Assembly: GCA_035771165.1 (NCBI GenBank) | Contig: JAWNZC010000106.1 | Coordinates: 2,117,501 to 2,181,500 of the forward strand | DNA length: 64,000 bases | From: Paragorgia papillata | Lineage: Eukaryota > Cnidaria > Anthozoa > Scleralcyonacea > Coralliidae | Direction: 5' to 3' | Shown: positions 57,496-64,000 of the stretch, piece after piece | Layout: the number at the start of each line of letters is the position of its first letter | Position numbering within the stretch: position 1 is the first letter of the stretch | Notes under the pieces: generated by a model | Seen by the model: only the letters and a program-made list of their open reading frames with translations | Told to the model about the DNA's origin: nothing | Database searches by the model: none | Made by a program: the position numbers and the translations under genes

Positions 57496-58991
57496 ACTTC
57501 AGAACATTGAAGTTTCCACACATTGATTATGCCATGCTAGGATATGACATTATCAAAGGTTACCCAGACTCCAATAGTCATGATCCAGGATTCACCTATC
57601 CAATTTTTACCGCGGATTACAGCAATGATCGCCTGACTTCTGATTGCCGCTACAACGTCCCAAAACGTTTTGTGGTGATTCCGGATGTGTCGTGCGCCAC
57701 TTCCGTCTTGTCCACGATAATACGAAACAGCCTTGAGTTGCAAAAATCACTCGCAATTTCAGTTGAAGCCAGTGGCGGCTTTGGCGCCTTCAGTTTCTCT
57801 GCGAGCTACAGTTACAAGAAAACGTCTTCCCAAGTATCCAGTGGAGAGAAGGTCTACATTGTTTCTTCAGCAAAATGTAGCTATTGCTTTAGTGAAATTG
57901 ATATGATGCAACCACCGCCACTAAATCCTGGCTTTCTGCACTGGGTGAGAGAATTGCAGAGCAACAGTAGCACAGAAATTTGTTTGAATTTATCAAACAT
58001 TATGGAACACATTTTCCTACAGGTATCGTATTTGTAGCGCGTTATATAAGACAGCACAGTATGACCACTGAATCCATTAAAACAGCATCTTCCAGGGAAA
58101 TAAGTGTCTCGGCTCAAGCCAGCTATTCTGGCCTGGTGAGTGCTCGTGGAGGGTTTAGCTTGGGAAAAAAAGAAAGAGGGGCCGCCTCAAAATTTTCCCA
58201 GGAAGCGGAAACAACTACCGTAAGTGTGGGAGCTGCGCCAACCAAGTAACGGCGATGCATTATACTGGGCTGCTTCCGCCAATGAAAATCCTGTTCCGAC
58301 ATCGTACAAACTGGAACCAATTGCGGATTTGTTCACGCCAACTTTCATGGGAGGAACTGGGATCAACGACAACTTACTCAGGAAAGAACTGAACGGAATT
58401 GAAAAAAAGTACTGTGAAAACCTGTTATACGACGGTACTGTCAACACCTGCGAAGATGCCATACCCATTGGATTAATTAAGAGTTGCCAATCACGAACTT
58501 AAGAACGCGATTCATCCACATACATTGAAAGCCTCATTGAAAGCCTCAGAGTCCTCTTGCCTATCAAAGTGCTCTGACGATCGATTCTGTATGGCCATCA
58601 CTTACATACCAGAAGATTCAACATGCAACTTCCACGATGGCGCTACATGCAGAGCTGAAGAGTGTCAAAACACATAAGAAAAACAACCCTAAAGTGTTAA
58701 TTTTTCCCACGAGGGTAAAAGATTTTAAAAAATACCTCTCAGTGACTCACCTTGAAGTCAGCGACAAAGCGAGGGATGGAAGCAAATCGAAAAAAAATGC
58801 AAGAGCGTGTCGAGATGCTTGCCTTGCTGATGTGGCTTGTGATGTTTTCAGTTTTGTCAGCAAAGTGGATAGGGAAAAAACACAATTGCAAGCTTTATGC
58901 ATCAAAATGGCTAAAGAATTTTCAAAGATCTGACCAAGACATTGTAACGTATTTTATCTTTCACGGAAATGGAACCAAACCAGTACAATAA
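57496..58991 (+). pseudogene. MACPF plus apple/PAN-like gene, array unit 2
   Basis: Almost identical to unit 1 and carrying the same two frame changes (about 57980 and 58238). It differs in a few bases (for example CCAAAACG where unit 1 has CCAAAAAG). The A run at about 58790 has eight A here against seven in units 1 and 3, which keeps the start of the last Cys-rich segment (ARACRDACLADVACD) in frame. The A run near 58875 is long, as in unit 1, so the segment shifts again before its end. Confidence 0.75.
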
Positions 58992-59538
58992 TGTGCACGA
59001 ACTTTTCCTAAACATAAGCAAAGGTAAGGCAAGTTGTATATAGGGACTTTTAGATTGGTAATATCAGACGAAACGAGAAACTAGACGCCTAAAAATCTCA
59101 CATCTTGTCAACGATTAGTTGTGTTCGCATTGTTTGCTGCAAGTTGTTGACATGTTTGGAACAACTTGTTATCAACTTGTAACAAGCTTGAGGTTTGAGC
59201 ATTAGAGGAATAGCGAACACAAAAACGAAGCGGGTTTCTGGTTGAAATTTGTCATAGTCCAGCCGCCACTACAGTTTCAGGACGTATTGAAAACGCGTAA
59301 TTTCAAATTAGATTTAGGGGCTGTTTACATGAGCCGGCTAACTGGGCTGACTCGTGTCACGAAATTCTTTCCTCGGCCACAAAAAGAGATTTGAATCAAT
59401 GTTAGGGTTCGTTTACATCTAAACTAAACCAATTCTTCTTTGTACATTTAGTTTAAGCGAGTTTCAAATACACAGTGAAATCCTAATCATTCGCGTCGTT
59501 TACGGCACAAATGAAAAATTTTATTTTCGAAAAAAAAT

Positions 59539-59585
59539 CGGTCCGCCAGTCCGCCGGTCCGCCAGTCCGCCGGTCCGCGTCCGCC
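59539..59585 (+). repeat. 16-bp VNTR, unit 3 (two copies)
   Basis: ggtccgccagtccgcc is repeated twice before ggtccgcg. Confidence 0.85.
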
Positions 59586-60683
59586 TTTTATCTACACCCC
59601 AAATTTTGTGCGTTTCTCACCTTTTTTAGGCCGTGCGGATTCTCATGAACGACCGCCAAAGTCGTAATTTTGATAAGATAAGAAGCGCGGCCGACCAGTC
59701 TAATTGGATTCCAAAGAACAAACTCTAGTTTTCACTTTTCAGTTAGATATATGTCATTCAGCAACAATATTGACTAATTTGCATTGGTAAAAAGTTTCAG
59801 GTGATTATTAACCAAATAACCCCACTATCCTAGGAAAAGTATTGTTCCTTAAAAACGTCCTTCTTTCTTTTAACAGACTAAGTTGAACCCATTCGTAAGT
59901 AATATAATAAAATGTGCTTTTTTGAAATTGGAAATTGTGTGATGTATGTTGCCTTGTGAAAATATGACGGATAATAAATTTTCTTTTTTCTTTTTCTGCT
60001 CAGGTTATATATCGTATTCCGTATAGAAAGAATAAATAGCACCTCAACCACACCAAGCCATCTATTCACTATTCCAATTTCAATTTCTCCGTCTTCGGCA
60101 TCATATTGAAGTTTCAAGTTATACAAACGGCATCATTTCAAGTTATACAAACATAAAACTATTTCTTGAACTTGCAGTCTTTACGAGTATTTCTAGTTTA
60201 TATTCTGACAGGCAAATTGCAGTCAAATCCCACGCATGCGCATACATCTTTTCTGCGGTGTTCTTAAACAGTGCGGTTTCATGATACAATTAACAAAATA
60301 AACTAATTATCTTAGGACAGATTGTCACTCTGATTGTCACATTGAAGTCGTGCAGTTGAACGGAAGAGTGCATAACATTCTTTCTGGTAACTAACATCTC
60401 AATATACTGGACTGAAAATAAACACACACTGCACAACCCTCGACTTTGCCAAACAACCATTTTTGCAGTGACTTTATACGAGTGCCAGGTTTAAAAAGAT
60501 AGACGATTTCTATACTTGCAAGCACCTGCAGGTAGTTGCCGTCACGCACTCCAAGAAAGCGCCATCGTACAGATGACATATTGCTCTGGTGAAGTCTGGT
60601 AAAGGCTTCTATTAAAACTTTGCTCACTATTGTAGGTGTGTCAGATATTCGCCAATGCCGAAAGGAGCAATCGTCAAGTGTAG

Positions 60684-62178
60684 ACTTCAGAACATTGAAG
60701 TTTCCACACATTGATTATGCCATGCTAGGATATGACATTATCAAAGGTTACCCAGACTCCAATAGTCCATGATCCAGGATTCACCTATCCAATTTTTACC
60801 GCGGATTACAGCAATGATCGCCTGACTTCTGATTGCCGCTACAACGTCCCAAAACGTTTTGTGGTGATTCCGGATGTGTCGTGCGCCACTTCCGTCTTGT
60901 CCACGATAATACGAAACAGCCTTGAGTTGCAAAAATCACTCGCAATTTCAGTTGAAGCCAGTGGCGGCTTTGGCGCCTTCAGTTTCTCTGCGAGCTACAG
61001 TTACAAGAAAACGTCTTCCCAAGTATCCAGTGGAGAGAAGGTCTACATTGTTTCTTCAGCAAAATGTAGCTATTGCTTTAGTGAAATTGATATGATGCAA
61101 CCACCGCCACTAAATCCTGGCTTTCTGCACTGGGTGAGAGAATTGCAGAGCAACAGTAGCACAGAAATTTGTTTGAATTTATCAAACATTATGGAACACA
61201 TTTTCCTACAGGTATCGTATTTGTAGCGCGTTATATAAGACAGCACAGTATGACCACTGAATCCATTAAAACAGCATCTTCCAGGGAAATAAGTGTCTCG
61301 GCTCAAGCCAGCTATTCTGGCCTGGTGAGTGCTCGTGGAGGGTTTAGCTTGGGAAAAAAAGAAAGAGGGGCCGCCTCAAAATTTTCCCAGGAAGCGGAAA
61401 CAACTACCGTAAGTGTGGGAGCTGCGCCAACCAAGTAACGGCGATGCATTATACTGGGCTGCTTCCGCCAATGAAAATCCTGTTCCGACATCGTACAAAC
61501 TGGAACCAATTGCGGATTTGTTCACGCCAACTTTCATGGGAGGAACTGGGATCAACGACAACTTACTCAGGAAAGAACTGAACGGAATTGAAAAAAAGTA
61601 CTGTGAAAACCTGTTATACGACGGTACTGTCAACACCTGCGAAGATGCCATACCCATTGGATTAATTAAGAGTTGCCAATCACGAACTTAAGAACGCGAT
61701 TCATCCACATACATTGAAAGCCTCATTGAAAGCCTCAGAGTCCTCTTGCCTATCAAAGTGCTCTGACGATCGATTCTGTATGGCCATCACTTACATACCA
61801 GAAGATTCAACATGCAACTTCCACGATGGCGCTACATGCAGAGCTGAAGAGTGTCAAAACACATAAGAAAAACAACCCTAAAGTGTTAATTTTTCCCACG
61901 AGGGTAAAAGATTTTAAAAAATACCTCTCAGTGACTCACCTTGAAGTCAGCGACAAAGCGAGGGATGGAAGCAAATCGAAAAAAATGCAAGAGCGTGTCG
62001 AGATGCTTGCCTTGCTGATGTGGCTTGTGATGTTTTCAGTTTTGTCAGCAAAGTGGATAGGGAAAAACACAATTGCAAGCTTTATGCATCAAAATGGCTA
62101 AAGAATTTTCAAAGATCTGACCAAGACATTGTAACGTATTTTATCTTTCACGGAAATGGAACCAAACCAGTACAATAA
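60684..62178 (+). pseudogene. MACPF plus apple/PAN-like gene, array unit 3
   Basis: It shares the two family-wide frame changes (about 61169 and 61427) and adds a private C insertion near 60766 (agtccatgat for agtcatgat) that breaks the first block. Its A run near 61980 is short like unit 1. Its later A run near 62066 is one base shorter than in units 1 and 2, which keeps the final Cys-rich stretch in a single frame to the stop. Confidence 0.75.
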
Positions 62179-62726
62179 TGTGCACGAACTTTTCCTAAAC
62201 ATAAGCAAAGGTAAGGCAAGTTGTATATAGGGACTTTTAGATTGGTAATATCAGACGAAACGAGAAACTAGACGCGTAAAAATCTCACATCTTGTCAACG
62301 ATTAGTTGTGTTCGCATTGTTTGCTGCAAGTTGTTGACATGTTTGGAACAACTTGTTATCAACTTGTAACAAGCTTGAGGTTTGACCATTAGAGGAATAG
62401 CGAACACAAAAACGAAGCGGGTTTCTGGTTGAAATTTGTCATAGTCCAGCCGCCACTACAGTTTCAGGACGTATTGAAAACGCGTAATTTCAAATTAGAT
62501 TTAGGGGCTGTTTACATGAGCCGGCTAACTGGGCTGACTCGTGTCACGAAATTCTTTCCTCGGCCACAAAAAGAGATTTGAATCAATGTTAGGGTTCGTT
62601 TACATCTAAACTAAACCAATTCTTCTTTGTACATTTAGTTTAAGCGAGTTTCAAATACACAGTGAAATCCTAATCAATCGCGTCGTTTACGGCACAAATG
62701 AAAAATTTTATTCTCGAAAAAAAATC

Positions 62727-62756
62727 GGTCCGCCAGTCCGCCGGTCCGCGTCCGCC
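62727..62756 (+). repeat. 16-bp VNTR, unit 4 (short allele)
   Basis: One copy, as in unit 1. Confidence 0.85.
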
Positions 62757-63855
62757 TTTTATCTACACCCCAAATTTTGTGCGTTTCTCACCTTTTTTAG
62801 GCCGTGCGGATTCTCATGAACGACCGCCAAAGTCGTAATTTTGATAAGATAAGAAGCGCGGGCCGACCAGTCTAATTGGATTCCAAAGAACAAACTCTAG
62901 TTTTCACTTTTCAGTTAGATATATGTCATTCAGCAACAATATTGACTAATTTGCATTGGTAAAAAGTTTCAGGTGATTATTAACCAAATAACCCCACTAT
63001 CCTAGGAAAAGTATTGTTCCTTAAAAACGTCCTTCTTTCTTTTAACAGACTAAGTTGAACCCATTCGTAAGTAATATAATAAAATGTGCTTTTTTGAAAT
63101 TGGAAATTGTGTGATGTATGTTGCCTTGTGAAAATATGACGGATAATAAATTTTCTTTTTTCTTTTTCTGCTCACGTTATATATCGTATTCCGTATAGAA
63201 AGAATAAATAGCACCTCAACCACACCAAGCCATCTATTCACTATTCCAATTTTAATTTCTCCGTCTTCGGCATCATATTGAAGTTTCAAGTTATACAAAC
63301 GGCATCATTTCAAGTTATACAAACATAAAACTATTTCTTGAACTTGCAGTCTTTACGAGTATTTCTAGTTTATATTCTGACAGGCAAATTGCAGTCAAAT
63401 CCCACGCATGCGCATACATCTTTTCTGCGGTATTCTTAAACAGTGCGGTTTCATGATACAATTAACAAAATAAACTAATTATCTTAGGACAGATTGTCAC
63501 TCTGATTGTCACATTGAAGTCGTGCAGTTGAAGGGAAGAGTGCATAACATTCTTTCTGGTAACTAACATCTCAATATACTGGACTGAAAATAAACACACA
63601 CTGCACAACCCTCGACTTTGCCAAACAACCATTTTTGCAGTGACTTTATACGAGTGCCAGGTTTAAAAAGATAGACGATTTCTATACTTGCAAGCACCTG
63701 CAGGTAGTTGCCGTCACGCACTCCAAGAAAGCGCCATCGTACAGATGACATATTGCTCTGGTGAAGTCTGGTAAAGGCTTCTATTAAAACTTTGCTCACT
63801 ATTGTAGGTGTGTCAGATATTCGCCAATGCCGAAAGGAGCAATCGTCAAGTGTAG

Positions 63856-64000
63856 ACTTCAGAACATTGAAGTTTCCACACATTGATTATGCCATGCTAG
63901 GATATGACATTATCAAAGGTTACCCAGACTCCAATAGTCATGATCCAGGATTCACCTATCCAATTTTTACCGCGGATTACAGCAATGATCGCCTGACTTC
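63856..64000 (+). pseudogene. MACPF gene start, array unit 4, cut by the window end
   Basis: Only the first block is present (AMLGYDIIKGYP onward). It lacks the private insertion of unit 3. What follows lies outside the window, so whether this copy is broken is unknown. Confidence 0.7.

Larger units (their letters stand above)
52822..64000 (+). repeat. Head-to-tail array of about 3.2-kb MACPF units
   Basis: Units begin at gagcattagaggaatagc (52822, 55993, 59197 and, with one change, 62384), giving complete units of 3171, 3204 and 3187 bp and a fourth cut by the window end. The copies look almost identical by eye over the whole unit, introns and spacers included, which indicates very recent tandem duplication or ongoing homogenisation. 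Length differences come chiefly from a 16-bp repeat. Confidence 0.95.

Noticed and set aside
1..64000. tRNA, rRNA, CRISPR arrays and bacterial promoters or operons
   Set aside because: Looked for tRNA-like B boxes, long rRNA-like blocks and regularly spaced repeats; none seen, and the sequence is eukaryotic in structure.

Overview
The window looks like nuclear DNA from a metazoan, most likely an anthozoan cnidarian such as a stony coral or sea anemone. It is AT-rich, its coding pieces are split by GT-AG introns, there is no operon structure, and it carries animal-type transposons plus tandem MACPF (perforin-like) genes with apple/PAN-like tails of a kind I associate with cnidarians. The species cannot be told from the sequence. 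I saw no rRNA, tRNA or CRISPR array.

The left half (about 1-26 kb) is dominated by layered transposons, nearly all on the minus strand. A Mutator-like element (MULE 1, about 0.5-7.1 kb) sits in what looks like an intron of an older decaying gene (exon remnants 84-238 and 7268-7593). It was itself split by a second DNA transposon (2421-5838) with an intact 708-residue DDD-type transposase (Sola-like, tentative). That insertion has a 4-bp AGCT target duplication and removing it restores the MULE reading frame. A MULE of a different lineage lies at 9181-11744, with spliced exons and a few lesions. A third (15909-18712) has clear terminal inverted repeats and sits inside an exon of a chromodomain gene (15776-19430). 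At 21257-25728 is an eight-exon gene of unknown function with an N-terminal coiled coil and a SAP-like C-terminus, broken by at least four small lesions.

The middle (26-44 kb) is mostly non-coding. It holds a truncated BEL/Pao gag with a candidate 5' LTR (30.3-32.05 kb), three related MITEs flanked by TTAA (34.15, 38.2 and 41.7 kb), several foldback repeats and simple or degenerate tandem repeats.

The right part holds MACPF material. From 44.4 to 51.5 kb there are decayed MACPF pieces, a local duplication, a Pro/Cys-rich duplicated ORF, a minus-strand nuclease-like terminal exon, Ty3 integrase and Penelope-like reverse transcriptase scraps, and two copies of a DEDDh-exonuclease-like exon. 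From 52822 to the window end is a head-to-tail array of about 3.2-kb units, three complete and one cut by the window edge. Each carries the same MACPF plus apple-like coding region in several frames. Unit length is set mainly by the number of copies of a 16-bp repeat. Some lesions are shared by all copies (older than the amplification) and others are private homopolymer changes.

Overall, little here is likely to be a functional single-copy gene. The best candidates for active coding are the Sola-like transposase and possibly members of the MACPF family outside the visible lesions. All family calls are by motif reading only.
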